A stretch of DNA of 64,000 nucleotides. Source: Streptomyces barkulensis (lineage in GTDB: Bacteria > Actinomycetota > Actinomycetes > Streptomycetales > Streptomycetaceae). The stretch lies in contig NZ_PGSG01000029.1 of assembly GCF_002843305.1 (NCBI RefSeq), forward strand, positions 1 through 64,000, in the 5' to 3' direction. The position numbers were made by a program, and so were the translations under genes. The notes beneath the pieces are model-generated. The model was given only the letters and a program-made list of their open reading frames with translations, ran no database searches and was not told the origin of the DNA. Positions 29,602 to 38,679 of the stretch are shown here, piece by piece (the stretch's first letter is position 1; each line of letters opens with the position of its first letter).

Positions 29602-29988
29602 TCAGCAGGACTGCTCGACGTAGAGCAGTCTCCTCCCGTCCTCGGACCGTCCGCGAAAAGCTGAGTAGATGGGGTGGTCCTCACGGCCGAGGCGGTCTTC
29701 GACCTCGGCCCACGCCGCTTCCCTGTCCTGCGCCGCCGTCCCGACGCGGCGCAGGACATCGCCCGCGCCGTCACCGATGATCACCACGTCGGCCCGGCGC
29801 ATGAGCCGCCTGGCCATCCGGGCGTCGAGCGGGTGCTTGGTCAGCACCCATGCCTCGCCGTCGCCGTCGACGAGGAGCCCCGCGGTCGCCGGAGACGGGA
29901 CGAACTCGCCGCCGGTCTCCTCCGCCGGCCCCAGCGACTGCAGCATCCGCGCGAAGCCTCCGCTGCGGCGAGATGGTTTCTTCGGCAC
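29602..29988 (-). CDS. Hypothetical protein (128 aa)
   Basis: This 128-residue cytoplasmic protein has a basic N-terminus ([15 protein letters not shown]), a central segment [43 protein letters not shown] and a C-terminal [24 protein letters not shown] 29988 is the best start, with GGGAG about 9 nt upstream. No family is recognised. It converges on the acidic gene and diverges from panD, so it probably has its own promoter in the 233-bp gap before panD, where I see no other feature. Confidence 0.6.
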   Translation of the reverse strand: MPKKPSRRSGGFARMLQSLGPAEETGGEFVPSPATAGLLVDGDGEAWVLTKHPLDARMARRLMRRADVVIIGDGAGDVLRRVGTAAQDREAAWAEVEDRLGREDHPIYSAFRGRSEDGRRLLYVEQSC

Positions 29989-30221
29989 GCGGACAAGTCT
30001 CCCGCCCCCGGCCCCGGAGCACCACGTCCACAGACCCGTCGGCATCATGTGCGGTATGCGGTGCCGTCTCCCGCGCCACGGGCCGCGGGAGGCGGCGGCG
30101 GGCCGACCGTGATCCGGGTCACGCTCCACCAGGTGGCCGGGGGCTCGGCCGTACGATGGGCAAGACGGCGCGCATCCCGCCCCGGGAGCGCGACCCTACC
30201 CACCATCGAGGAGTCGGCACC

Positions 30222-30638
30222 GTGCTGCGCACCATGTTCAAGTCGAAGATCCACCGTGCCACGGTCACCGAGGCGGATCTCCACTACGTGGGGTCCGTCA
30301 CGATCGACGCGGACCTGATGGAGGCCGCCGACCTGCTGCCCGGAGAACTGGTCCACATCGTCGACATCACCAACGGCGCCCGCCTGGAGACCTACGTCAT
30401 CGAGGGACGGCGCGGCTCCGGTGTGATCGGGATCAACGGCGCGGCCGCGCATCTGGTCCACCCCGGGGACCTGGTGATCCTCATCAGCTACGCGCAGATG
30501 GACGACGCCGAGGCCCGCTCCCACCGGCCCGCGGTGGTGCACGTGGACGCCGACAACCGCATCGTGGAGCTGGGCAGCGACCCGTCCGAGCCGGTGCCCG
30601 GCAGCGACACGGTGCGCAGCCCGATGGCCATGGTCTGA
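30222..30638 (+). CDS. panD: Aspartate 1-decarboxylase proenzyme
   Basis: PanD makes beta-alanine from aspartate for pantothenate and coenzyme A. The 138-residue proenzyme self-cleaves between Gly24 and Ser25 to form the pyruvoyl cofactor. Counting from GTG 30222 puts the GS pair of HYVGSVTID at exactly 24-25, which fixes the start. Lys9, Tyr58-region residues (LETYVIEG) and [20 protein letters not shown] are conserved. No panB or panC gene is nearby. Confidence 0.96.
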   Translation: MLRTMFKSKIHRATVTEADLHYVGSVTIDADLMEAADLLPGELVHIVDITNGARLETYVIEGRRGSGVIGINGAAAHLVHPGDLVILISYAQMDDAEARSHRPAVVHVDADNRIVELGSDPSEPVPGSDTVRSPMAMV

Positions 30639-30677
30639 CCGTCCGGCGTGGCACTCCCGCACCCGCGGACAGGCCGA

Positions 30678-30718
30678 GGGCCCCGCCGCTTCCCTCCGGG
30701 GAAGCGGCGGGGCCCTTT
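30678..30718. terminator. 17-bp hairpin terminator with short T run
   Basis: A perfect 17-bp stem (30678-30694 / 30699-30715), loop TCCG, is followed by TTT on the plus strand. It lies between panD and the convergent protease gene and is likely bidirectional. Confidence 0.88.
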
Positions 30719-30738
30719 GCGTACCGTCTCCGGCGCGC

Positions 30739-31965
30739 TCAGTTCTCGCCGGCGAACTTCTCGCTGACGCCCTCCAGGACGCCCTCGGCCTCCTCGCCCA
30801 GCCGCGGCCCGGCCAGCCAGGTGTGGTCGATCGTGCCGATGGAGGTGACCGACACCAGCGTCCGCTCGCCGGAGCCCCCTCCGGCGAACCAGCCGCCGCC
30901 GGAGGAGCCGCCGGTCATGGTGCAGCCGATGCGGTACATCGTGGACTCCGACTCGCTCAGGGTCAGCCGGCCCGGACGGTCGGTGCAGGTGTGCATGGTG
31001 AGCCCGTCGAAGGGCGGGGCGGCGGGGTAGCCGTAGGCCCGTACCGAGGAGAGCGAGGCCACCGACGGCTTGCCGAAGTCGACCGGTACGGCGGTGCCGA
31101 CGGTCTCCTCCAGCGACTTGCCGCCCTTGTCCTCGGCCTCCACCCGCAGCACGGCGAAGTCCTGCGAGGCGCCCAGACCGCCCGTCTCGGCGCCGTTGGA
31201 GATCCAGTGCTCGGTCGTCTGCGCCCAGGTCGCCCAGAACACGCCGTGCGGCGCGACCTCGGCCGGGGACGCCTGCTCCAACTGGGAGGCCTTCAGCGCC
31301 GAGTCGTTGTAGGCGGGCACGAAGACGACGTTGCGGAACCAGCCGCCGTCGGAGCCCGCGTGCACGCAGTGCCCGGCGGTGGCCACCAGGTTGGACTTCC
31401 CCGGGCTGCGGGGGTCCTCGACGACGGTGCCGGAGCAGACCATGGGGCCCTTGGGGGTGTCCATGAACACCTTGCCCACCGCCGGAGCGTTCTCGCGGTA
31501 CGGCGCCGTGACCGGCCGGGCCTTCTTCGGCGCGGGGTCGGGGTCGGTGACGCCCTCGTCCCCCTCACCGCCCGTGCCGCCGCCCGTGCCGCCGTCGTCG
31601 ACGTCGGAGTCGACCCTGCGGTCGTTCTCCTCGGCGTCCTTCATCCGGTCCGGGTTCCACAGGCCCTCGATGATCGGGTTGACGAAGTCCCTGGCCTCAC
31701 GCAGCCAGTCGTCCTTGTCCCAGTTCCGCCACTCCCCGTTCTTCCACTTCTCGGGATCGAAGTCCTTCAGGGCGGCGGGCAGTTCCTCCGGCAGACGGAG
31801 ACCGTCGATGCCGGGTCCGCCCTTCCCGTCCGGCGCGGTGACGCTGGGACTGGCCTGCGCACCGGCCTCTTCGTCCGCGGGACCGCACGCGGCGGCGGTG
31901 ACGGCCAGGGCCGCGGCGATCGCCGTTGCGGCCAGTGCGGACCGCCTCCTGCTCGTAGCTGACAT
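30739..31965 (-). CDS. Trypsin-like serine protease, lipoprotein
   Basis: This secreted, membrane-anchored S1-family (V8-like) protease has 408 residues. The signal peptide ends in lipobox VTAAAC with Cys27. A charged linker of about 150 residues precedes the catalytic domain, which carries the triad in VATAGHCVHAG, SQDFAVLRVE and TMTGGSSGGGWF. ATG 31965 is chosen because the signal peptide starts there, with GGGGGA 10 nt upstream. The partner substrate is unknown. Confidence 0.88.
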   Translation of the reverse strand: MSATSRRRSALAATAIAAALAVTAAACGPADEEAGAQASPSVTAPDGKGGPGIDGLRLPEELPAALKDFDPEKWKNGEWRNWDKDDWLREARDFVNPIIEGLWNPDRMKDAEENDRRVDSDVDDGGTGGGTGGEGDEGVTDPDPAPKKARPVTAPYRENAPAVGKVFMDTPKGPMVCSGTVVEDPRSPGKSNLVATAGHCVHAGSDGGWFRNVVFVPAYNDSALKASQLEQASPAEVAPHGVFWATWAQTTEHWISNGAETGGLGASQDFAVLRVEAEDKGGKSLEETVGTAVPVDFGKPSVASLSSVRAYGYPAAPPFDGLTMHTCTDRPGRLTLSESESTMYRIGCTMTGGSSGGGWFAGGGSGERTLVSVTSIGTIDHTWLAGPRLGEEAEGVLEGVSEKFAGEN

Positions 31966-32249
31966 GAACTGAGAATCCCCCTGAGACGGAACGCTGCGCC
32001 TACCGGCCTGCCATGGGCCCCGCCGAGCGGGGCGGGCCCCACTATGCCGGTGCTTCGGGGGACGGCGTACGACGGGTCCGCGGTTCCAACTCGCCCGGGA
32101 GACGGGGATCTCGCCCCGGACCGTGATCCGGCGGAGGCGTCGTCGTTGGTACGGGCGAAGACACGGTGGCGCTCTTGCCGGCGACACCGTGCCACGGGAA
32201 CCGGACGACCACGCACCGGTGCGGTGCCCTCACCCCCAGGGAGACTTCC
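31966..32249. promoter_or_regulatory. Divergent region between protease and siderophore synthetase
   Basis: These 284 bp must hold both promoters. I found no convincing iron-box inverted repeat by eye and no further gene. Confidence 0.35.
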
Positions 32250-34265
32250 GTGAACGCATGTCCCGCTCCGGACGGGATGACGACGCAGGAGGCGGCGGAC
32301 CCGGCGGGAGAACGGCCCGCCGTGATCGCGGACCCCGCCGTCCCCACCGAGCCCGGCGTACCCCGGCAGCCGCGCCGCGCCGTGCCGCCGGCGCACACCG
32401 GTGGGCGGGAGGCGGGCGATTTGCCGGAGCACCCCGACCCGCTGGAGCACCCCGACCCGGTCGCGGCCGCCGATGCCGCGGCCGCCGAGAACCTGCTGCG
32501 CTGCTGGGTGCGGGAGAACGACCTGCCCCGGCCCCAAGGGTCCGGCGGAGCGGGAGGCCCCGGCGGAGCAGGCGGCCTCGGGGGCGGGACCGTTCTCCGC
32601 GTCGCCCTGGCCTCCTGCGGCCTGGTGCTGCGGGTACCGGTCCGCCACTGGTCCGCCACCGGCTGGCACCGCTTCGGTCCGCCGGCCCTGGAGGGTGCCG
32701 CGCCCGGCACCGCCCCCGTCGACGCGGTGACGCTGGCCGCGCTGCTGGCGCGGGAGGCCGCGCACCGCGGCCCCACAACCCCGAAGCCCGCGGTGGGGGA
32801 GGGCGCTGAACTGGTCGGCCGGGTCGCCGACTCCGTACGCCGGACCGCCGTCTTCCTCGCCGACCGCCGCGCCCGACCCGAGAGGCCGCCCACCGCCGAC
32901 CCGTTCCTGGACGGCGAGCAGTCCCTGATCCTGGGGCATCCGCTGCACCCGGTGCCCAAGAGCCGCGAGGGCATCACCGAGGCGGAGGCGCGCGACTGGT
33001 CCCCGGAGCTGCGCGGATCCTTCCCCCTGCACTGGATGGCCGTCGACCGCTCCGTCCTGGCCTCCGACTCCGCCTGGACCGACCGCGGCCGGACCGTGCC
33101 CGCCGAACGGATCGCCGCCGAACTGGCCGGGCCCGGCCTGCGCCTGCCCGAGGGGACGGTCCCCCTTCCGCTGCACCCCTGGCAGGCCCGCGAGGTGCGG
33201 CGCCGCCCCGCCGTCGCGGCGTTGCTGGAAGCCGGTCTGCTGCACGACCTCGGCCCGCACGGCGACCCCTGGCACCCGACATCCTCCGTGCGCACCGTCC
33301 ACCGGCCCGGCGTACCCGCCATGCTCAAGCTCTCGTTGGGGCTGCGGATCACCAACTCCCGCCGGGAGAACCTCCGCAGGGAACTGCACCGCGGAGTGGA
33401 GGTGCACCGGCTGCTGCGCACCGGCCTGGGCGCGCGCTGGCGGACGGCCTTCCCCGGCCGCCCGGGCTTCGACATCGTGCGAGACCCCGCCTGGCTCGCC
33501 GTCGACGACGGCGGCGGGGAACCGGTGGCCGGACTGGACACCGTCATCCGCCACAACCCCTTCGGACCCGGCGACGACGCCGTGTGCCTGGCCGGGCTGA
33601 CCTCCCCCCGGCCCTGGCCCGGAGATCCCCGCGGCGCGCTCCGCTCCCGGCTGGCCGACGCCGTCACCCGGCTCGCGGCCAGCACGGGACGGCCGGTGGC
33701 CACCGTCGCCGCCGAGTGGTTCCTGCGCTACCTCCACACCGTCGTCCGCCCCGTGCTGTGGCTGGACACCGAGGCGGGTGTCGCCCTGGAGGCGCACCAG
33801 CAGAACACCGTGGTCCTGCTCGACGGCGACGGCTGGCCGGTGGGCGGCCGCTACCGCGACAACCAGGGCTACTACTTCCGCGAGTCCCATCGCGAGGCGC
33901 TCCGGCGGCGCCTGCCGGGCATCGGCGCCGACAGCGACACCTTCGTCGCCGACGAGGTCGTCGACGAGCGCTTCGCCTACTACCTGGGCGTCAACAACCT
34001 GCTGGGTCTGATCGGGGCGTTCGGTTCCCAGGGCCTTGCCGACGAGGGGCTGCTGCTCTCGGCGCTGCGCCGCTTCCTCGCCGGCGCCCACCGCCCCGGC
34101 GGCGGCGCCGGCGGGTCGCCGCTGCCCGCCCTGCTGCTGGACTCCCCCGTCCTGCGGTGCAAGGCCAACCTCCTCACCCGGCTGCACGGACTGGACGAGC
34201 TGGTCGGGCCGGTGGACACCCAGTCCGTCTACGTCACCGTCACCAACCCCCTGGTGAAGCCCTGA
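32250..34265 (+). CDS. IucA/IucC-family NIS siderophore synthetase
   Basis: This NRPS-independent siderophore synthetase is predicted to couple a carboxylate to an amine or hydroxylamine with ATP. The 671-residue protein shows family motifs GHPLHPVPKSREGITEAE, LPLHPWQAREV, SSVRTVHRPG, LKLSLGLRITNSRREN, LEAHQQNTVV and DNQGYYFRES. GTG 32250 follows AGGGAGA. It is 29 bp from a GNAT gene and likely co-transcribed. In S. coelicolor the corresponding locus is, as I recall, SCO5799-5801 with an aminotransferase; that gene is not seen here. The product is unknown. Confidence 0.9.
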   Translation: MNACPAPDGMTTQEAADPAGERPAVIADPAVPTEPGVPRQPRRAVPPAHTGGREAGDLPEHPDPLEHPDPVAAADAAAAENLLRCWVRENDLPRPQGSGGAGGPGGAGGLGGGTVLRVALASCGLVLRVPVRHWSATGWHRFGPPALEGAAPGTAPVDAVTLAALLAREAAHRGPTTPKPAVGEGAELVGRVADSVRRTAVFLADRRARPERPPTADPFLDGEQSLILGHPLHPVPKSREGITEAEARDWSPELRGSFPLHWMAVDRSVLASDSAWTDRGRTVPAERIAAELAGPGLRLPEGTVPLPLHPWQAREVRRRPAVAALLEAGLLHDLGPHGDPWHPTSSVRTVHRPGVPAMLKLSLGLRITNSRRENLRRELHRGVEVHRLLRTGLGARWRTAFPGRPGFDIVRDPAWLAVDDGGGEPVAGLDTVIRHNPFGPGDDAVCLAGLTSPRPWPGDPRGALRSRLADAVTRLAASTGRPVATVAAEWFLRYLHTVVRPVLWLDTEAGVALEAHQQNTVVLLDGDGWPVGGRYRDNQGYYFRESHREALRRRLPGIGADSDTFVADEVVDERFAYYLGVNNLLGLIGAFGSQGLADEGLLLSALRRFLAGAHRPGGGAGGSPLPALLLDSPVLRCKANLLTRLHGLDELVGPVDTQSVYVTVTNPLVKP

Positions 34266-34294
34266 ACCGCCCGGACCGCCCAGGAGGCACCGCC

Positions 34295-35125
34295 ATGACC
34301 ACCGGTGTTCCACCGGCCCGCCCCGCATCCGGCGCACCCGCCGTGTTCGCTGCCGCGCGCGTCCCGGCGGACGTGACGCTCCCGCCGGCCTCCGGTGCCC
34401 CCGGCCCACGGCTGCCCGTCGGCCCGTCCGTCGGCCCGCCCGCAGGCCCGTCCACCGCGCCGTACGGCACCGCGCCGTACGGCACCGCGCCGTACGGCAC
34501 CGCGCCGTACGGCACCGCGCCGTACGGCACCGCGCCGGAGCCAGTGCCGCGGCCGGATCCGCTGGACGCCGTCGCCGACTGGGGGCCGGTCACCACGGCC
34601 GCCGGGGTCTTCCGGCTCGTCCCCGTCCGCCTCGAACGCGATCTGCGGCTGATCACCGCCTGGATGAACGACCCCGCGGTGGCGGCCTTCTGGCACCTGG
34701 CCGGCCCCGCCGGGACCACCGCCGCGCATCTGCGCGCCCAGATCCGCGGCGACGGGCGCAGCGTGCCGTGCCTGGGGGTGCTCTGCGGCGTCCCCATGAG
34801 CTACTGGGAGGTCTACCGAGCCGACCTCGACCCACTCGCCCGGTACCACCCGGTGCGCCCGCACGACACCGGACTGCACCTGCTGATCGGCGATGCGGCG
34901 GACCGGGGCCGCGGTGTCGGCACGGTGCTGCTGCGGGCGGTCTCGGACCTCGTCCTGGACCGGCGGCCGATGTGCGGCCGCGTCATCGCCGAGCCCGACA
35001 TCCGCAACGTCCCGTCCGTCTCGGCCTTCCTGCGGGCGGGCTTCCGGCTGGCCGCCGAGACCGACCTCCCGGGCAAACGGGCCGCCGTGGTGGTCCGCGA
35101 CCGGGCACCGCGCCACGCCCCGTGA
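34295..35125 (+). CDS. GNAT acetyltransferase, IucB/RhbD-like
   Basis: This predicted acyl-CoA N-acyltransferase acts on a hydroxylamine or amine building block for the neighbouring NIS synthetase. In the 276-residue protein, about 90 N-terminal residues are Pro/Ala-rich and hold five perfect APYGT repeats. The GNAT domain follows (FRLVPVRLERDLRLITAWMNDPAVAAFWHL), with the acetyl-CoA loop DAADRGRGVGTVLLRAV and NVPSVSAFLRAGF. AGGAGG precedes ATG 34295. The N-terminal tail is unusual for the family. Confidence 0.83.
   Translation: MTTGVPPARPASGAPAVFAAARVPADVTLPPASGAPGPRLPVGPSVGPPAGPSTAPYGTAPYGTAPYGTAPYGTAPYGTAPEPVPRPDPLDAVADWGPVTTAAGVFRLVPVRLERDLRLITAWMNDPAVAAFWHLAGPAGTTAAHLRAQIRGDGRSVPCLGVLCGVPMSYWEVYRADLDPLARYHPVRPHDTGLHLLIGDAADRGRGVGTVLLRAVSDLVLDRRPMCGRVIAEPDIRNVPSVSAFLRAGFRLAAETDLPGKRAAVVVRDRAPRHAP
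34457..34531 (+). repeat. Five perfect 15-bp tandem repeats encoding APYGT
   Basis: The unit GCGCCGTACGGCACC is repeated five times without a mismatch inside the GNAT gene. Each unit is a whole number of codons, so copy number can change without a frameshift. The nucleotide identity suggests recent expansion. Confidence 0.95.
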
Positions 35126-35192
35126 CCCTCCGGGTGGGCAGCGGGCCGTACCGGGCACGGCTGTCGGCGGCACCGCGTAAGGTGGCGGTCCT

Positions 35193-37271
35193 ATGACCAA
35201 GCCCGCCCTCACCGACCTCCTCCACGCCGCGGTCACCGCCGTCGGAGGCACCGAGCGACCCGGCCAGGTCGCCATGGCCGAAGCCGTGGCGGAGGCCATC
35301 GACAGCAACGTCCACCTGCTGGTCCAGGCGGGCACCGGGACCGGCAAGTCGCTGGGATACCTGGTGCCCGCCCTGGCACACGGCGAGCGCACGGTCATCG
35401 CGACCGCGACGCTCGCCCTGCAGCGGCAACTGGTCGAACGCGACCTGCCGCGCACGGTTGAGGCACTCCATCCGCTGCTGCGCCGCCGCCCCGAGTACGC
35501 CATGCTCAAGGGACGCTCCAACTACCTGTGCCTGCACCGCCTCCACGAGGGGGTGCCGCAGGACGACGAGGACGGTCTGTTCGACCCCTTCGAGGCGGCG
35601 GCCCCCACCAGCCGGCTGGGCAAGGACCTGCTGCGGCTGCGGGACTGGGCGGACGAGAGCGAGACCGGTGACCGCGACGATCTCACCCCGGGCGTCTCCG
35701 ACCGGGCCTGGTCCCAGGTGTCGGTCTCCTCGCGGGAGTGCCTGGGCGCCACCCGCTGCGCCTACGGGGCGGAGTGCTTCGCGGAGGCGGCGCGCGAGCG
35801 GGCCAAGCTCGCCGAGGTGATCGTCACCAACCACGCGCTGCTGGCCATCGACGCCATCGAGGGCGCGCCGGTGCTCCCCGGTCACGAGGTCCTGATCGTC
35901 GACGAGGCGCACGAACTGGTCTCCAGGGTCACCGGGGTGGCCACCGGCGAGCTGACGCCGGGCGGGGTCAACCGGGCGGTGCGCCGTGCGGCCAAGCTGG
36001 TCGACGAGAAGGAGGCCGACCGGCTGCAGACGGCCGCGGAGGGCTTCGAGCGGCTGATGGAACTGGCGCTGCCGGGCCGGCTGGAGGAGATCCCCGAGGA
36101 TCTGGGGTACGCCCTGACGGCGCTGCGCGACGCGGCCCGCGCGGTCATCACCGCGCTGGGCAACACCCGCGACCGGTCCGTCCAGGACGAGGACGCCGTC
36201 CGCCGCCAGGCCCTGGCCTCGGTGGAGAACGTCCACGCGGTCGCCGAGCGCATCGTGCAGGGGCCGGAGCACTCGAAGTACGACGTCGTCTGGTACGAGC
36301 GCCACGACCGCTACGGCGCCTCGCTGAGGGTCGCCCCGCTGGCGGTCTCCGGGCTGCTGCGGGAGAAGCTGTTCGAGGACCGGTCGGTGGTCCTGGCCTC
36401 CGCCACGCTCAAGCTCGGCGGGGACTTCGACGGGGTGGGCGCCTCCCTGGGGCTGAGTGCCGAGGGACGGGTCACGGAGACCGGCGGTGCGGCCGAGCAC
36501 TCCGGGAGCGCCGGCGCCGCCGACGGGGACGGCGCCGCCGACGGGGACGGAGACGGGGAGGGCGCGGCGGAGGCGGACACCGGAGTTCCGCGGTGGCGGG
36601 GGCTGGACGTCGGCTCGCCCTTCGACTACCGCAGGCAGGGCATCCTCTACGTCGCCCAGCATCTGTCGCCGCCCGGCCGGGAGGGCAGCCGCGGCGACAT
36701 GCTGGACGAGCTGACCGAGCTGGTCCGGGCGGCCGGGGGACGGACCCTTGGGCTGTTCTCCTCGATGCGGGCCGCCCAGGCGGCGGCCGAGGAGCTGCGC
36801 GGGCGGCTGGACGTCCCCGTACTGCTGCAGGGCGAGGAGACCCTGGGCGAGCTGATCCGGCGCTTCGCCGCGGACGCCGAGACCTGTCTGTTCGGGACGC
36901 TGTCGCTGTGGCAGGGCGTGGACGTGCCGGGCCCGAACTGCCAGCTGGTGGTGATGGACCGCGTCCCGTTCCCGCGCCCCGACGATCCGCTGATGAGCGC
37001 CCGGCAGAAGGCGGTGGAGGAGGCGGGCGGCAACGGCTTCATGGCCGTGGCGGCCACCCACGCCGCGCTGCTGATGGCGCAGGGTGCGGGCCGCCTGGTG
37101 CGGGCGACGGGGGACCGGGGCGTGGTCGCGGTGCTGGACCCGCGGCTGGCCCGGGCGCGCTACGGGAGCTTCCTGCGGGCCTCGATGCCCGACTTCTGGT
37201 ACACCACCGACCGCAACCAGGTGCGCCGTTCGCTGGCGGCCATCGACGCCGCGGCCAAGGAGGGCGTGTAG
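35193..37271 (+). CDS. DinG/XPD-family ATP-dependent helicase
   Basis: This superfamily 2 Fe-S helicase has 692 residues. Walker A AGTGTGKS is at 46-53. Cysteines lie in NYLCLHR, SRECLGATRC and AECF, consistent with the Fe-S cluster domain between motifs I and II. The DEAH box is in LIVDEAHEL, with later motifs LASATLKLGG and SLWQGVDVPGPN. An acidic Gly/Ala/Asp-rich insert lies at about 430-465. The gene is convergent with lexA. DinG proteins unwind R-loops and forked DNA during replication stress, and proximity to lexA suggests a DNA-repair setting. Confidence 0.9.
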   Translation: MTKPALTDLLHAAVTAVGGTERPGQVAMAEAVAEAIDSNVHLLVQAGTGTGKSLGYLVPALAHGERTVIATATLALQRQLVERDLPRTVEALHPLLRRRPEYAMLKGRSNYLCLHRLHEGVPQDDEDGLFDPFEAAAPTSRLGKDLLRLRDWADESETGDRDDLTPGVSDRAWSQVSVSSRECLGATRCAYGAECFAEAARERAKLAEVIVTNHALLAIDAIEGAPVLPGHEVLIVDEAHELVSRVTGVATGELTPGGVNRAVRRAAKLVDEKEADRLQTAAEGFERLMELALPGRLEEIPEDLGYALTALRDAARAVITALGNTRDRSVQDEDAVRRQALASVENVHAVAERIVQGPEHSKYDVVWYERHDRYGASLRVAPLAVSGLLREKLFEDRSVVLASATLKLGGDFDGVGASLGLSAEGRVTETGGAAEHSGSAGAADGDGAADGDGDGEGAAEADTGVPRWRGLDVGSPFDYRRQGILYVAQHLSPPGREGSRGDMLDELTELVRAAGGRTLGLFSSMRAAQAAAEELRGRLDVPVLLQGEETLGELIRRFAADAETCLFGTLSLWQGVDVPGPNCQLVVMDRVPFPRPDDPLMSARQKAVEEAGGNGFMAVAATHAALLMAQGAGRLVRATGDRGVVAVLDPRLARARYGSFLRASMPDFWYTTDRNQVRRSLAAIDAAAKEGV

Positions 37272-37391
37272 AGCCCCGGTAAGGCAGGGCAGCCGCGCAA
37301 GGCGGCCCCCGGCCCCCGGCCCCCGGGAGCCCGGCGCAGGCCCGGTGCTCCGGCAGGCCCGGAGCGTACCGGAGCGCAGGGCACAAGCTGG

Positions 37392-37421
37392 GCCCCGGGA
37401 CCGGCGCAGTGGTCCCGGGGC
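37392..37421. terminator. Hairpin between helicase gene and lexA
   Basis: A perfect 11-bp stem GCCCCGGGACC / GGTCCCGGGGC (37392-37402 / 37411-37421) has an 8-nt loop. It lies in the 194-bp convergent gap and can serve both genes. Confidence 0.7.
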
Positions 37422-37456
37422 GGTCCGTTCCGGCCGTCGTGCGGCCGGTTTCGTGC

Positions 37457-37479
37457 TGCGGCGCGTCAGACGCGCCGCA
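37457..37479. repeat. Perfect 23-bp palindrome over the lexA stop codon
   Basis: Arms of 11 bp flank a single A, and the palindrome covers the last codons and stop of lexA. It could act as a transcript-end hairpin or a protein-binding site. Confidence 0.75.
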
Positions 37480-38272
37480 ACACCGCCACGACCTTGCCGA
37501 GGATGGTGGCCTCGTCACCGGGGATCGGCTGGTAGGCGGCGTTGTGGGGGATCAGCCACACATGCCCGTCCTCGCGCCTGAAGCGCTTGACGGTCGCCTC
37601 GCCGTCCAGCATGGCGGCGACGATGTCACCGTTCTCGGCGACCGGCTGGCGGCGCACCGTGACCCAGTCGCCGTCGCAGATCGCCGCGTCCACCATGGAG
37701 TCGCCGACGACCTTGAGCACGAACAGCTCTCCGTCGCCGACGAGCTGGCGGGGCAGCGGGAAGACGTCCTCCACCGACTCCTCGGCGAGGATCGGGCCTC
37801 CGGCGGCGATCCGGCCGACCAGGGGGACGTAGGAGGCGGCGGGCTTGCCGGTGGTGTCGGTGGTCTGACTGGTGGGCGCGTCCGAGGCGCGCACCTCGTA
37901 GGCGCGGGGACGGTGCGGGTCGCGCCGCAGGAAGCCCTTGCGCTCCAGCGCCATCAGCTGGTGGGCCACGGAGGAGGTGGAGGACAGGCCGACGGCCTGT
38001 CCGATCTCCCGCATCGACGGCGGGTAGCCGCGGCGCTGCACCGAGTCGCGGATCACCTCGATCACCCGGCGCTGCCGGTCCGTCAGCCCGGAGCTGTCGG
38101 CGCGGATCCCCGGTGGACGGCCGGGCAGCGAGCGGGTGGGCCTGGGAGCCTCCGCGCCGCCGGCCGCGCCGTCGGACGCGCCGGGGGCGGCGTTTGCCTC
38201 CTGCACATGATCGGCGCGGCCCCGGGAACGGTCCCGTGCGGCGATGGTGGCGCTCTCTGCGGTGGTGGTCAC
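37466..38272 (-). CDS. lexA: SOS repressor LexA
   Basis: LexA represses DNA-damage genes and self-cleaves when stimulated by RecA. The 268-residue protein has an N-terminal extension of about 60 residues, then winged HTH ([34 protein letters not shown]). The cleavage site is Ala157-Gly158 in GRIAAGGP. The catalytic dyad is Ser192 (VGDSMVDAA) and Lys229 (GEATVKRF). GTG 38272 has GAGAGGGG upstream. A LexA-box-like site lies 64 bp upstream, suggesting autoregulation. Confidence 0.96.
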   Translation of the reverse strand: MTTTAESATIAARDRSRGRADHVQEANAAPGASDGAAGGAEAPRPTRSLPGRPPGIRADSSGLTDRQRRVIEVIRDSVQRRGYPPSMREIGQAVGLSSTSSVAHQLMALERKGFLRRDPHRPRAYEVRASDAPTSQTTDTTGKPAASYVPLVGRIAAGGPILAEESVEDVFPLPRQLVGDGELFVLKVVGDSMVDAAICDGDWVTVRRQPVAENGDIVAAMLDGEATVKRFRREDGHVWLIPHNAAYQPIPGDEATILGKVVAVLRRV

Positions 38273-38335
38273 GTCGGCCCCTCTCAAGCGGTTCTCCCTG
38301 GTTGGACAACGGTATGTGCTTTCGAAAGGTTGCGC

Positions 38336-38349
38336 CAAACACACGTTCG
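38336..38349. promoter_or_regulatory. Candidate LexA box
   Basis: The sequence CAAACACACGTTCG matches the actinobacterial SOS consensus CGAAC-N4-GTTCG except for one base in the left half-site. It is 64-77 bp upstream of the lexA start, as expected for autoregulation. Confidence 0.65.
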
Positions 38350-38486
38350 AGTGAAATTTCGCAGATTGCCTGACGTGATCGATGAGGGCGGTGTATGGGC
38401 TGCGGGACGCCTCCGATCGCTACGGTAGCCTCTCGTACGTTTGCCGTTCCGGCGTTTCCGGCACGCATGGCGTGTTCGTCAAGCAG

Positions 38487-38534
38487 CCACCAGATGTAGT
38501 GGTTAGATGTTCGGTGGCTGCCCAGAAGTTGTGG
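38487..38534. promoter_or_regulatory. Tandem NrdR boxes upstream of nrdR-nrdJ
   Basis: Box 1 is CCACCAGATGTAGTGG (38487-38502) and box 2 is TGCCCAGAAGTTGTGG (38519-38534). The start-to-start distance is 32 bp, about three helical turns, which is the spacing NrdR operators usually show. They predict autoregulation of nrdR and control of nrdJ. Confidence 0.68.
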
Positions 38535-38679
38535 TCCCCCGGTCCTGAGGGGCGGCGGGTATCACCTATGCTGGTGGCCGCTTCCGAGGCCCGTCCACCG
38601 GGTACTCGAATGCGTGTCCAATGCTGTTCTGCTGCGCCGCTCATGCTGCGCCATCGAGGGTGAAGGAGGGTGGGAAGCG

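Larger units (their letters stand above)
38273..38679. promoter_or_regulatory. Divergent lexA / nrdR control region
   Basis: This 407-bp non-coding region carries a LexA-box candidate near lexA and tandem NrdR boxes near nrdR. Both are listed separately. Nothing else was recognised. Confidence 0.7.
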
